From NCBI GenBank assembly GCA_022457065.1, contig JAJGBQ010000005.1, forward strand, positions 2,294,001 through 2,358,000: a stretch of DNA of 64,000 bases. Reading direction: 5' to 3'. Of this stretch, positions 20,842 to 31,540 are shown one piece after another. Position 1 is the first letter of the stretch, and every line of letters starts with the position of its first letter. The DNA is from Curvularia sp. ZM96. Lineage: Eukaryota; Ascomycota; Dothideomycetes; Pleosporales; Pleosporaceae. Made by a program: the position numbers and the translations under genes. The notes beneath the pieces were generated by a model that did not search any database, was not told the origin of the DNA, and saw nothing but the letters and a program-made list of their open reading frames with translations.

Positions 20842-22092
20842 ATGGGTTACCTTCTTCTTGGCTTTAGATCTCCCCGTACGCGAACCATTTACCGCGTACG
20901 CTATCGTTTAGCCTTCGCTCTCTTTATAGTTGCGCTCCTGTATCAGCAACATATGTTTTTTGTCAGCCGAGAAGCTCTCCGACAAAAATACGTCGCAACC
21001 AGCTTCAACTCGACCGCCCGAGATCTGCACACGCGCTTTTGGAGGCCAGATAGCCAGGATTTGCAGTTCCAAACCGAACTTCTAGCCAACCGACAGGATT
21101 GGGAAGCGCTAGGACAGGGTTGGGAAGGAAAGGTGTTTATTTATCGAGATTCTGTCATCAAGACATATGATACGGTACGAAGTCCATTTCGGAATTGCGC
21201 TCCTGCAAACTATCCAACTTCCCGATGGCCCACCGAGATACCTGCATCCCTTCATTTCGGAGGCTCCATTTCTAGTAATGCTAGCAGAACCGACGACGGC
21301 TGGGACACAAAAGCAAATTACAAGGGCTTCCTTCCTATCAAAGCCCATTTCATGGCGTCCGCTTCGCCAGACAGCCCAGAGGAATGGCATCTAGTAACCC
21401 CACTTGTTAAAGGCGGCAGCCTCCTTACGCTCGCCAGCAAGCTCTCGACGGACCCACAGCCCAAATCATACCGAGAGATTGACGCACTATACCGACCAGC
21501 CTTCAATAAATTTCTCGAGAACTTGTCGGCGTTTCACAACTCTGGCTATTGTCACGACGATATGAAGCCATCCAACATCTTCGTCCAAAATGAATCGCAA
21601 TGGCTGTTGGGCGACTTGGGCAATGTACGAGAAGTTCACCATCCTTACCACTCATCGCGCATCTGGGTAGACAGCAAGCAAATCGCTGATTGCCGAGCCA
21701 ACGACGTGGTGCGGACCCTGCAATCCTACTTGAAGTTCATCCAAGTTTCCCTGCCCAACCAAGACACCTTCAACGCAGCCTTGCTGGAAGGACGCCAGCC
21801 TCTAAGCAGACTACTATGGTGGACACTAATAGATGCACCGAGAATGAGCGCCGAAGAGCTCCGCCGGCGCTCCATGATCGAATACCCAGAAGCAACGCCC
21901 GAGCCAGACAGTCGGAACCGTTACCCTTTGCCCTCGCGTGCTTACGCCCTTGCCCGCTTCTTTTCAGATCGTGGCGTGACTAAGCTGGCGATCAACTACA
22001 TGCTCTGGACAACTTTGACTGAGGCGAGAGCGCGGCTATGGGGATTCGTCTGGTTGCTTGATCTGCCGGCTATGCAGAGTTGTAAAGTTTGA
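20842..22092 (+). CDS. membrane-anchored protein kinase-like protein
   Basis: 416 aa, single exon. The start is the ATG at 20842; the open frame upstream has no ATG. A basic N-terminus and a membrane segment (about 22-41, LAFALFIVALLYQQHMFFV) suggest a type II anchor. The kinase-like domain follows. GQGWEGKVFIY (about 91-101) is the glycine loop and SVIKTY holds a candidate VAIK-type Lys (about 107). CHDDMKPSNIF (about 237-247) is the catalytic loop, with HDD instead of HRD. LLGDLGNV (about 256-262) is the DFG equivalent. Catalytic Asp, Lys, Asn and metal-binding Asp are all present, so activity is possible. I cannot place it in a named kinase family; long loops and the anchor point to a fungal-specific group. 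Confidence 0.75.
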   Translation: MGYLLLGFRSPRTRTIYRVRYRLAFALFIVALLYQQHMFFVSREALRQKYVATSFNSTARDLHTRFWRPDSQDLQFQTELLANRQDWEALGQGWEGKVFIYRDSVIKTYDTVRSPFRNCAPANYPTSRWPTEIPASLHFGGSISSNASRTDDGWDTKANYKGFLPIKAHFMASASPDSPEEWHLVTPLVKGGSLLTLASKLSTDPQPKSYREIDALYRPAFNKFLENLSAFHNSGYCHDDMKPSNIFVQNESQWLLGDLGNVREVHHPYHSSRIWVDSKQIADCRANDVVRTLQSYLKFIQVSLPNQDTFNAALLEGRQPLSRLLWWTLIDAPRMSAEELRRRSMIEYPEATPEPDSRNRYPLPSRAYALARFFSDRGVTKLAINYMLWTTLTEARARLWGFVWLLDLPAMQSCKV

Positions 22093-22896
22093 TAACCCTC
22101 CTATAATAGCTCGTTTTTGTTCTGTATTCTCTTGTAATTGAACCTAATGCAATTCTTTTCTTCTACTGAGCACGATGTCTTTGGCTTGAAGTTCGATGAG
22201 GCTATTGTTTGAGCGTGTTTTCTGGAGATTGAGGGGTTATGTTTTTATTGGTCTTTTTCGCTAGCTGCCTCTGTACGAGTTGTTGGGTCCATTGTATTTG
22301 GTATTCTTTCCTCGTCTGTTACTACTATTGGCCCTAATATAAATTCTTATATATCAGTACAGGGACGTTTATTAAACTATCTATAACTTCTCCTAACACT
22401 AACAAGCCCATATATGCGGCTGCAACTGGGTTTTAGATAGGTCCAAATCACGTGTCTGTCTTAGTTAATCCCTAGCATTGTCTGTTTCCATTTAACAATA
22501 GACGGCTTGAGAAACGTGATCACAAACCCTTTGAAGGACTAGCCCTAGGCATTTCTTAAGTCTCTAACCTACTCATGCAATATTGTCAATTGTCTATAGC
22601 AAATAGTTGCTTGCCATGTATCACAAGGCTGAGGGTGACGGTGCTGGCGCCCGGGTGACGGTGGCTGCATGCAGGGACAAGGGGCGTCTGATAGTTTTCT
22701 CTCATTGGCTACCCTACCCGTAGACTGAATGGGCTGTGCAACTAGTATGTACTCAGATCTTTGGCGGGCAGAGCAGAGTCTCGAGCTGGCGGCAGTTTAC
22801 TTAAGTAGGTGCCTAGCACGCCATGTTGTGAGATGGTACATCCTCTCGTTCTCCAGCATCACCCAGACTTCTGTTTCATCATCACCACACTTGCTT
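22093..22896. other. intergenic region, no gene identified
   Basis: AT-rich, then mixed sequence upstream of the HET gene. The HET reading frame is open back to an ATG at 22729, but the ATG at 22897 starts the conserved part. No repeat structure recognised. Confidence 0.4.
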
Positions 22897-24669
22897 ATGG
22901 CCTCTTTTCGGTTTCGCAGCCTGGAGAGCGCATCGCACTTTCGGATCCTCTACCTCAATGCCAGTGCAGACGACGAGCAGTTGTCTGGCAGCCTTGTCCA
23001 TCACAACCTAGATCAACACCCAATATACGATTGTCTCTCGTACGTTTGGGGATGCCCCACTCTTTCGCATAGCGTGTTGGTAGATGGTTACCCTTTTCCA
23101 GTCACCGCCAACTTATACTCCGCCCTGAAGCGTATTCGTGCACGACGTTCCAACGGACGAATCCCCATTTGGGCAGACGGTATCTGCATCAATCAGGGTG
23201 ACATACCAGAACGGAGCCAGCAAGTCAATTTGATGAGACGCATCTACAGTGAATGTCAAACAGGGCTCATGTACCTCGGGGAGGCCGCCGATGGGAGCGA
23301 TTTGCTACCAGACTTTCTGGTAACTCTCGCATTGTCAATGAAGGCTTCCATGGGAAAGGCGGACAAACCTGCAATGCATGACTTCGAGAACATAATTGCA
23401 CTCCCAGAAGACACCCATCCTGGTTGGAGAAGCCTGAAAGCCTTTTTGCGCCGACCCTGGTTTAGGCGTGTCTGGATTGTCCAGGAGTTTGCACTTCCGC
23501 CGCAGATAAGGATGATATGCGGTGAATGGGAAATTTCGGGAGCGCTCTTGGCTCTCTTGTTTGTTTCTCCTACGTGGAAACATTCCCAAAAAGCTCTTAC
23601 CAATTTCATTGACAAAGAGACCAGAGCCGCTTTCACGAGCCACCGAGTTCATCTAGAAGTTCGATTGGCTGCTGGTCGTGATAAACTCTTACATTCCGAC
23701 TCATACTCGAAAAAGCCATCAACTGTTCGTATTCAAAGACGTAATCAGTCGCTCATATGGCTGTTAGATTATTCGAAATTGTTTCTGGCTACAGACCCAC
23801 GGGATAGGATATTTACCCTTATACCACTCTCTTCTGACTCAAAAAATATGGACCTTACTGTGGATTACTCAAAAAATATGGAAATTGTAACACGGAAAAT
23901 CGCACAACACTTTCTACGTAATGGTTACGGGCTATCTCTATTACTTGGTGCAAGCGAGTCTGGATCGTCAACTGATTCTGCGTCATGGTATCCGAACTGG
24001 ATGGACTCTGGAGTCTCGCTGAAGCACTGCATTTGGCCAATGCGTTATGAAAGGATTCCTGATTGTCAAATCATGCCAAATCCAAGCACACAAGCGATCA
24101 CGGTTATTGGCTCGATCGTGGATATAGTTCAAGATAAGGGCGTCCTAGTCGATAAGGAGCATATTCTCAACGAAAAAGCCAAATGGATTAAAGAGATAGA
24201 TACACTTGCCGCCAGAATTCAGGTGTATCCAACCGAACAGTCAGTAGAAGAAGCGATATGGAGAACGTTAATCGGTGATCGAACTCTAGCCATGCAGTCA
24301 CCTGCGCCAGACTCGTATGGAGATTTTTACCGAGAGAGTCGAAACGCGAATGCTATATTCGATCGCGGCATCCGGTCTTTGGAAAAGTTAAGAGAGGTCA
24401 CAGATAGGATGGCCTGTTATGAGGCAGCGATATCAAGGGGATATAGATTTTCTACAACCCCAAGGAAGTTGTTCAGCATGCTTCCCGAAGAAGCTGAAGT
24501 CGGCGATTCTATATTTTTCGTTAAAGGAGACCTAGAAAAAGCCACGTTTCTTATTCGTAAAGACCCTGTTCTGGACCAATACCGATTAATTGGCCAAGCG
24601 TATGTGCATGGAATCTGGGATGTCTTGAAGATGGACGATCTCGAGGACAAAGAAATTAGTATATACTAG
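22897..24669 (+). CDS. HET (heterokaryon incompatibility) domain protein
   Basis: 590 aa from ATG 22897; an in-frame ATG at 22729 would add 56 residues of poor quality. The HET domain is near the N-terminus: FRILYLNASADDE, then IYDCLSYVWG (about 43-52), IPIWADGICINQGDIPERSQQVNLMRRIYS (about 89-118), TGLMYLGEAADGSD, and FLRRPWFRRVWIVQEFALP. The C-terminal part has the usual LLDYSKLFLATDPRDRIFTLIPLSSDS segment. HET proteins mediate nonself recognition and cell death on fusion of unlike hyphae, usually with a partner gene; none is apparent nearby. A 16-bp exact direct repeat with a 30-bp period lies at 23837-23882 (encoding SKNM twice). Confidence 0.92.
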   Translation: MASFRFRSLESASHFRILYLNASADDEQLSGSLVHHNLDQHPIYDCLSYVWGCPTLSHSVLVDGYPFPVTANLYSALKRIRARRSNGRIPIWADGICINQGDIPERSQQVNLMRRIYSECQTGLMYLGEAADGSDLLPDFLVTLALSMKASMGKADKPAMHDFENIIALPEDTHPGWRSLKAFLRRPWFRRVWIVQEFALPPQIRMICGEWEISGALLALLFVSPTWKHSQKALTNFIDKETRAAFTSHRVHLEVRLAAGRDKLLHSDSYSKKPSTVRIQRRNQSLIWLLDYSKLFLATDPRDRIFTLIPLSSDSKNMDLTVDYSKNMEIVTRKIAQHFLRNGYGLSLLLGASESGSSTDSASWYPNWMDSGVSLKHCIWPMRYERIPDCQIMPNPSTQAITVIGSIVDIVQDKGVLVDKEHILNEKAKWIKEIDTLAARIQVYPTEQSVEEAIWRTLIGDRTLAMQSPAPDSYGDFYRESRNANAIFDRGIRSLEKLREVTDRMACYEAAISRGYRFSTTPRKLFSMLPEEAEVGDSIFFVKGDLEKATFLIRKDPVLDQYRLIGQAYVHGIWDVLKMDDLEDKEISIY

Positions 24670-25177
24670 TTCAACTACACCCATAATGGTGAAGCCATGT
24701 TGATTCCTTATTTTGCCCACATGTTCAAAAGTAGTGATATAGAAGCGAAGCATTGATGAGGAACCTATGGGTGAATGAGGGCGAAGGTATTAACATTGGC
24801 GACTCTCTGCAGATATCCTGAGATGCCATTGTGATGTCGATTTCAGGAGACAAGGCATCCGGTCTCTATTTGCATGTCTCAGTGTGCGTTGTCCAGTGTT
24901 TTTTTTTCTGTGAAACAGCCGCTTAATCGCCAAACTTTACCATTCAGATCACGGGAAAATAGCGCACAATGCTTATCACCCCAGGTGAGTCTCAACCCTG
25001 TTTACCACCACCACAAACATTGTATCGAACAAAGGTTTTGTTTTCGCTCTCTCTATTGAACCATGACATTGTATGGCTTTGGTTCAGAATCATAGAAATA
25101 TGGCTTTCCTATTTCAAGTTCACATTATACATCTGACTACAACTACACTTAATAGAATATACAGTACTGTCGCCATC
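24670..25177. other. intergenic region
   Basis: No gene or repeat seen. The last 100 nt are probably the leader of the repeat-protein gene. Confidence 0.4.
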
Positions 25178-26578
25178 ATGGTTACCACTAGAGCGCAAGC
25201 ACGCAAGAATTATAAGGAGCCAGACTCAAACGATGAGTTTGGAACCCCTCCTCCTACATCCAAGAAGCGTCGCACTCGCAAAAACGTTTCAGACAATGCT
25301 TCCAAAGATACAAAGTCCAAGGCCACAGAGCCTAAAGACACAAAGTGTAGAGTCACAAAGTCCAAAGCCACGAAGTCTAAAGCCACATCTAAAGCGACAG
25401 AGTCTAGAGTCACACGGTCCAAAACTGCCAAATCCAAAGCTACCGAGTCCGAAGCCACAGAACCCACAGCCACAGAGCCCAAAGCGAGAAAGCCCAAAGC
25501 GACAAGATGCAAGGTCACAAAGACCAGTAATTTGAATCCCAAAGGCACAAAGTCCAAAGTCACAAAGCCCAACAGTGATCGTCGCCGCCGTAGAAGAAGA
25601 AGCCCTTCCGCTGTTCTTCGTAGCAACCCAGACGCAACATTTTCGAGACTTCCGTCAGAAATCTGTTCTCTGATATGCGAAGAGGCAGCGCGTGCTGTAT
25701 ACAAGCCAATACCCGGAGTTTCGTACGCATCCTGGCGAACTCACGAGTATGACTCCGGCATTGCGCACGTCAACCACCGAATGAGGGAAATCGCTCCCCA
25801 AACACTAGCAGCACTCGATCGATCAGAAAAGGCGATCATATGGCTCAAATTTTATGACGTCTCACACCTACCCAGACTGCTGCATTTGATAGCAGAGGCT
25901 TATAGTCTCAGCAACATCTGGGTCGTAGACCCATTCATGCCAGACAACCGCCCAGACTGGCAGCGCGCTCAAGAGTCATACACTTTTACAACAGGTTCCT
26001 CCATAGAACAGTATCTCACCCCGCGGTTGTACGCCCATGTATATAGGAGACTAGCTCATGGCCCGAACTCCTCGAAGCTTGACTCGATACGACGAAAAAA
26101 ATTCTGTCATTTTCCGAGCGGCAGTGCATTGTACCCAAAAGACGCGCTGGATGATGATGCGATGCATGCTCTAAGGGCTTTTGTCGAAAGGATAATAGAG
26201 AGGATGCGTTATCCCCGTCATGCTCGTGGAGAACTAGAAGTACACCTTATACTAACAGACCTTACAGATCCAAACTGGAGAGTGCTCGATTGGTCCGCTC
26301 TAAATGATCCCGATCCAAACAGGAAGCAGCTTTTGAGAGTTCTGCATCAGCTACGGAAAGACTTTAGCGAAGAAATACGCGTCAACTTTGTAATAGTAGA
26401 TTCGCAGAACCCGGACGTGGTGCCTGACTTCGATCGCCTCTGGCGTGAGACCATCGATGAATATAGACGTCTGTTGACTTCAGACTGGTGGGACGATGAG
26501 CCCTTTGAAGTGGAATTTGTGAAGATGTCGCCAGAGGAGGCTGATGAGGTGTATAGTTGGGAACAGGAGGATGAGTAA
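25178..26578 (+). CDS. protein with basic hexapeptide repeat tract and F-box-like segment
   Basis: 466 aa from ATG 25178 (the upstream in-frame open sequence is leader). The N-terminal 135 residues are very basic. They contain a degenerate 6-residue repeat, roughly [KR]-[AVT]-T-[KE]-[SP]-K, encoded by an 18-nt period at about 25290-25575, and then a run of Arg (DRRRRRRRSPS). Residues from about 145 on resemble F-box-like fungal proteins: FSRLPSEICSLICEEAARAVY, then HVNHRMREIAPQ, and a C-terminal region such as VRVNFVIVDSQNPDVVPDFDRLW. No catalytic motif. The basic tract suggests nucleic-acid or nuclear association (inference). Such tracts can vary in copy number among strains. Confidence 0.75.
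   Translation: MVTTRAQARKNYKEPDSNDEFGTPPPTSKKRRTRKNVSDNASKDTKSKATEPKDTKCRVTKSKATKSKATSKATESRVTRSKTAKSKATESEATEPTATEPKARKPKATRCKVTKTSNLNPKGTKSKVTKPNSDRRRRRRRSPSAVLRSNPDATFSRLPSEICSLICEEAARAVYKPIPGVSYASWRTHEYDSGIAHVNHRMREIAPQTLAALDRSEKAIIWLKFYDVSHLPRLLHLIAEAYSLSNIWVVDPFMPDNRPDWQRAQESYTFTTGSSIEQYLTPRLYAHVYRRLAHGPNSSKLDSIRRKKFCHFPSGSALYPKDALDDDAMHALRAFVERIIERMRYPRHARGELEVHLILTDLTDPNWRVLDWSALNDPDPNRKQLLRVLHQLRKDFSEEIRVNFVIVDSQNPDVVPDFDRLWRETIDEYRRLLTSDWWDDEPFEVEFVKMSPEEADEVYSWEQEDE
25290..25575 (+). repeat. degenerate 18-nt tandem repeat within coding sequence
   Basis: Units like AAAGCCACAGAGTCCAAA recur with an 18-nt period and many substitutions, encoding Lys/Thr/Ala/Ser hexapeptides. Confidence 0.75.
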
Positions 26579-27089
26579 GTGGTTTGGTAAGGTAGTAAAT
26601 GTTGTTAGATTGAGTTGCTTCTACTATTGTATCATGCTATTATACCCGAATAATATTTTCATGAGTTTCCTACGTGCAACAAGAGAATAAAAATTCACAT
26701 ATTATTCGGTGAAGTATTTTGTTGTGAAAACATGGTAGATAGCTGACTCATTGCGGACGCGGCTAAAGCACGGACTGACGTCGTGCACTGAACTTTTTTT
26801 TGGCTGCATCGCATACAATCTGCTGGCTCATGATCCAACAGTTACTCTCTCGCAACCACTATCTCTGTGGTTTCCCTAGTCTTCCACGAAAGACTTATCG
26901 TGTATGTAAGGAATGAAGATAATAGAACAAGTTTTAGTATCTCGTCCATTGCGGCCGGTCGCTCTTGCTCGCCTCGTTCCCTCACGCTTGTCCCTAGTAA
27001 CTCATACAAGACTTAGCTGCATTTCAACAACCCCCTTCACCCTCTGCAACAAACACCACACACTACAGAGAACACAACAACCCTCGAAC
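26579..27089. other. promoter and 5' leader of the DEAD-box helicase
   Basis: Pyrimidine-rich then CA-rich leader before ATG 27090. An in-frame ATG at 26913 would add 59 Arg-rich residues that could be a mitochondrial presequence; see the helicase entry. Confidence 0.4.
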
Positions 27090-28843
27090 ATGCCCCCACC
27101 ACCTAAGCGCAAGTGGCCCCGCGGTAGAGGAGGAGGCGGCGGCGGCGGCGGCGGAGATCGTGCAAATGGCGGTGCAGCGACATCCGGAACGTCTACGCCT
27201 CGCTCGACAATGGCACAGCAGCCCAAGCGCCCAAAGATGGAAGACACACAGCCAAAGCCCGATACTGGCGTCGATGTGCGGCAAATGTACAGCACGGCAG
27301 CAGGTGATGCGGCACCAAAGCCGTTTTCCGAGTTGAAGGATAGGCTACACCAGGGATTGCTTGACGGTTTGGACAAGATGGGCTTTGAGTAAGCAGGATC
27401 CCCGACAAGACGGAGGCCGGCTCCTTGCTGTACGTCTTGGTTTTGAGAGGTTCAACTAACAAACATAGATACATGTCTCCTGTTCAGCAAAAGGTCCTGA
27501 CCGAACTACCTTCGCTATCATCCGACTGCGTCGTCCAAGCAAAGACGGGAACAGGCAAGACTGTGGCTTTTCTACTCCCTGCAATCCAGAACCTCTTAGC
27601 CGGCAACATGCCCCCGAGAGGCAAGGTTGCCATCCTTGTCATTTGCCCAACCCGTGAGCTGGCTCTGCAGATTGCCAAAGAGTGTAACGGCGTGACTGCT
27701 TGTCTGCCACAGAAGATGGAATGCCACACTGCGTTTGGCGGTACCTCGCGTGCATCCAACCTAAAGGCTTTCATGAATGGCAACCCCACTGTTCTGGTAG
27801 CCACGCCTGGAAGGCTCGACGATATTTTGGGTGAAGAAGAAGTCCGCGAGAAGTTTTCCCACTTGAAAACGGTGGTCCTAGATGAGGCGGATCAGATGCT
27901 GGATGCCGGATTTGCACCTGCAGTCAAGAAGATCTTAAGGCGCATCCCACCAAAGAGCGATGGCTGGCAGGGAATGTGTTTCTCTGCGACGCTCCCCAAA
28001 GAAGTCCTTGATATCGCCAAGATTGTCTTGTTCCCTGGCTACACACATCTGACCACAGTGGATCCGAACGAAGTACCCACCCACGAGCGAGTTCCACAAT
28101 TCTTCATCACAGTCCCTACCGTCGGCCAAACGTTTCCAGCACTGTCAGCATTGATTGAGGAGGAACATAACCAAAATCCTACGGACTTCAAGGCTATCGT
28201 ATTTGGCACAACAGCGAACGGCGTAGGACTGCTTTACGACCTGTACCGCAACGCACTGCCTCAGTTTAGGTTATTTGAGTTGCACAGCCGCATGTCGCAA
28301 CCGGCCCGGACCAAAACGACCAAGGATTTCAAAGAAGCGTCAAGCGGTATACTGTTCGCGTCCGATGTGGTTGGTCGTGGCATGGACTTCCCCAACGTCG
28401 GCCTGGTCATTCAAGTGGGTCTTCCTTCGAGCACGGAACAGTACGTCCACCGCGTCGGCCGTACTGCCCGTGCCGGCAAAGACGGGCGGGCCGTCATCAT
28501 CCTCTTTGAGCAGGAATCGTTTTTCCCACGAGTGAACAAGACCCTACCAATCCAGCCCTACCCGGTCGACATTGTAGCGCGACTACCTGCACACCAGGCC
28601 AACATTGAGCGAGCCTTCGCGGGCGTAGACGAGGTGTCTAAATCAAAAGCGTATCAGGCATTCCTTGGGTACAACAAGACTTTCCTCAAGAAGCTGCAGC
28701 TGAATACGGCTGAGTTGGTCCGCCTGGCAAACGACTATGCATACACAATGGGGTGCCCCGAGCCGCCTATGCTTGAGAAGTCGACTGTCGGCAAGATGGG
28801 CTTGAAGGGCGTGCCCGGACTCAGGGTTGGGTCACGCAAGTAA
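27090..28843 (+). CDS. DEAD-box ATP-dependent RNA helicase, MSS116-like
   Basis: Two exons, 27090-27388 and 27469-28843, with an 80-nt intron joined in phase 2 (MGFE|YMSP), giving 557 aa. The N-terminus is basic and contains a poly-Gly run from a GGC repeat. Helicase motifs in order: YMSPVQQKVL (Q-motif region), AKTGTGKT (I), PTRELALQ (Ia), TPGR (Ib), DEAD in VVLDEADQMLD (II), SAT (III), GRGMDF (V) and HRVGRTARAG (VI). The overall pattern resembles MSS116/HAS1-related helicases that unfold structured RNAs, in mitochondria in the MSS116 case. The start is uncertain: an in-frame ATG at 26913 adds an Arg-rich leader (MKIIEQVLVSRPLRPVALAR...) that would suit mitochondrial import, but the DNA there looks like a fungal 5' UTR. 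Confidence 0.9.
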
Positions 28844-31540
28844 AGGTGACGACTGGGACCGTCCAGCAAAAAGAAAACAACGTCATGTGCGGTTGATTGT
28901 TTCAAGAAAAAAAGGCTGAGGCCCGCTTTGTTGGGGGTTTGTCTTTATTTGCATGCGTATAGAAGGGGACACACGACTATGATTTTTTCTCTTTGGCATT
29001 AAAGCGCCATCACGATGGAATGAGGTTAGCCACGGTTCTTTTTACACATAGTGAAAAGGGGGGTAGATCAAGGATGATTGACGTTTTAGTGTGGCTTTTC
29101 AGCATTCGTATATACCCAGAAAACATCTTCTCGTTGTCACGTACGTATAGCCCTCCAACGTGCTCCGTCATTGTCCGTTTTGTTCCTGTGGCCGTTGGAT
29201 TGGTCTGGTCTAGAACCCGACCGACTCGGGTTATTCTGACTCGCAGCATTGTCAATTTGCTGAAGTGATTTGACAAAGGAAAAGACTTTTCTTTTCAGTG
29301 AGATGTGCGTGAGCCCTTGGGGCGTCTAGACATGCCAGATATCTGTCGATACGAAACCTTCCATTTTTGCGGCAGTTGACATAGTTGTCGCCAAGGTACA
29401 TGCTTGTAGAATGTGACGTGTGACATGTGTACACAGCACATTACCCTTACTCTATGAGGGGAATTTGACGCAAGGATAGGCCCAAGAAGAGAGACATACT
29501 TCATTGGGCGAGGCTATCCTATGGTCGAACAAGGATAAGCCGGGTAGGATACTCAGTCGCCAATCAGAAAAAATGACGTCGAAAGAAAAAAATAGGATTA
29601 GTGACGTGAAGAGACAATCTAGGCCCGAGAGGAAACAAGCGGCTCGGTGAAGAGGAGCGGATTACAATTTCGTGGTACCTGGCCGCGGACAGTGTGAAAG
29701 CGTCGGACTCGAAAGCGGACAGGCCGGTGATCAGCATGATGAGCCGCTGGCCCCACGCCGGCAATCATCGGAGAGGTCTCCGGCGGATCGTGATCTGATG
29801 CAAAGAGTCCAAGTCTCTCGCTTAAAGGGGTTATTAAAAGAACCACAGACGTTTTTTGACAACTGGCTAGCGTCGGGCTGCAAATCAAGGCAGGGACAAG
29901 CCCAAGGACATGATGACTGGAACCATGGATAGCAGGCTTATCGAAGCGGCGGCAGCAAGCAAGATGGGGAAGTTGTACGGTACATATGTACTGTAACTGC
30001 AAAGACGGCAGTTGAGTGGGGTGCATCGTGGAGGGCATGGTAGCGAAGATGGGCTCGCATGAAGCCGGCATGAAATGGAGCGCGCACTAGGCAAAGCAGG
30101 TCCACTTGAGCTGGTGTCGCAACTTGTCGACTCGACTCGTCTCCTGTTGGAGAGTTGCGATCACGATGTGTGCAAAGAGCCGTGCGGCGGGCGTAGTTGG
30201 GATCGAAATGAGTATCGACGGTAGACATGTGCACACAGACGCGTCTGGACCCGTGGTGTCGCCAACACGCTCCGTTGCCGGTCCAGGGCAAGGCACCGCC
30301 TGTGCTGTGGCTGCCTGCGGTGGGCGAGCTGAGGCGGGCGGCATGAGCCAGGGTAGCTTTGTCGAGTTTCATGCGCCCCTAAGCGGCTGGATCAGAACAT
30401 GCCACGGCGAGGCGGACGACGATAGGCTGCGACGGGGAGCTCCCCCTCTGCAGCAGCAGGACGGCTCGCAGCGACGTTGGCATTACTGGCACTGGTGTTT
30501 CACCGGGCGCGTCGTACTGGCGCGTCGTTGAGCGCGAGCGTTTCTCGGCGCGGGGACTGGCTGGGCATTGTGTGGTGCGGGAAGCACGCAAGCGCGAGCC
30601 GGGCGGACGTCGAGCCCACGGCGGTTGATTGTCTGGCGGGCGAGGTGACGGATGATTAAGACTTCATGCAACGGCGATAGCGAAGAACAGCTGGCTAGTG
30701 GGATGCCGGCACGAGGATGGACCTGGAGCTGGTAGACGACACACGGGGGGCGTGACGTGGGTCGGCTTCAAGGAACGCGTGCTTGGACCCGCTCATTGGC
30801 TACGGGCCCTTGCATCGGCCGCTCCTGCCTTGCTGCCCCCGGGTGTGTTTACAGTGGGAGCCAAGCACGGTAATGCAGCAGTCGCTCCTTCCTGTCCTCC
30901 AAGCAAGGAAGGAACGCAAGGCAGCCAGCCAGCCAGACGGCCAGCCAGTGACGGCCAGCCAGCCAGTCGCTCTTACTTGCGCTCTTCTTGCGTGACTCCC
31001 CCGCTTATCTCGCCCTCGCCCTCAACCCACCCCTCGCCCTTCCCCTTCCTCCCCTTTGCCCCCTTTGTCCTGCTCGCTCGCTCCTCAAACGTCCATTGAC
31101 CTCGTAATTGCCTGCATCCCCAAAAGCAACGCCACACCGCTCCACCCAGCGGCCCCGGCAGAACGCTCCTGTCGTCACAGGTTGCTTGTTAGCGCCTGCA
31201 AGCGAATTGCTCCGCTGCCTCAGCCATCCGCCCTCGCCTAGACGGCTGCCCACTGTCCACGCCGTACCCCCAACTGCCTCCTTTGTGGCCACGGTCGCGT
31301 AGAAATTGCTCTCTACACGACGGCCGGTAGTCGCCCTGGCTCCATTGACAGCATACACCTTACCGCCTCTTCAACGACGCGCTTGGCAATCGTCAGCGCA
31401 ATCTCAGTCACCAGCACCCGCACCGACCGTGCTCAGTAGGGCCGACGCCTCCATTTTGGATCCCGGAACGCGACTTCACGCGTCATAGCGTCTGGAGAGC
31501 CTATACAAGGCTGTCGGTGCCCTTGCAGCTTGGTCTTGCC
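28844..31540. other. large intergenic region and probable long leader of the forkhead gene
   Basis: 2.7 kb without a supported gene. The distal half (30-31.5 kb) is GC-rich. It holds a CCAG-type repeat (30921-30966) and a long pyrimidine tract (about 31010-31085, CCCTCGCCCTC-like) just before the forkhead ATG, typical of a TSS/leader of a highly regulated fungal gene. Overlapping frames on both strands at 30.1-30.6 kb have no domain. Confidence 0.45.
30921..30966. repeat. imperfect (CCAG)n tract
   Basis: Runs of CCAG broken twice by ACGG or TGACGG, in the forkhead upstream region. Confidence 0.8.

Noticed and set aside
30087..30671. Several overlapping open frames on both strands in GC-rich sequence.
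   Set aside because: GC-rich DNA opens frames by chance; no domain, no consistent start, frames on opposite strands overlap.
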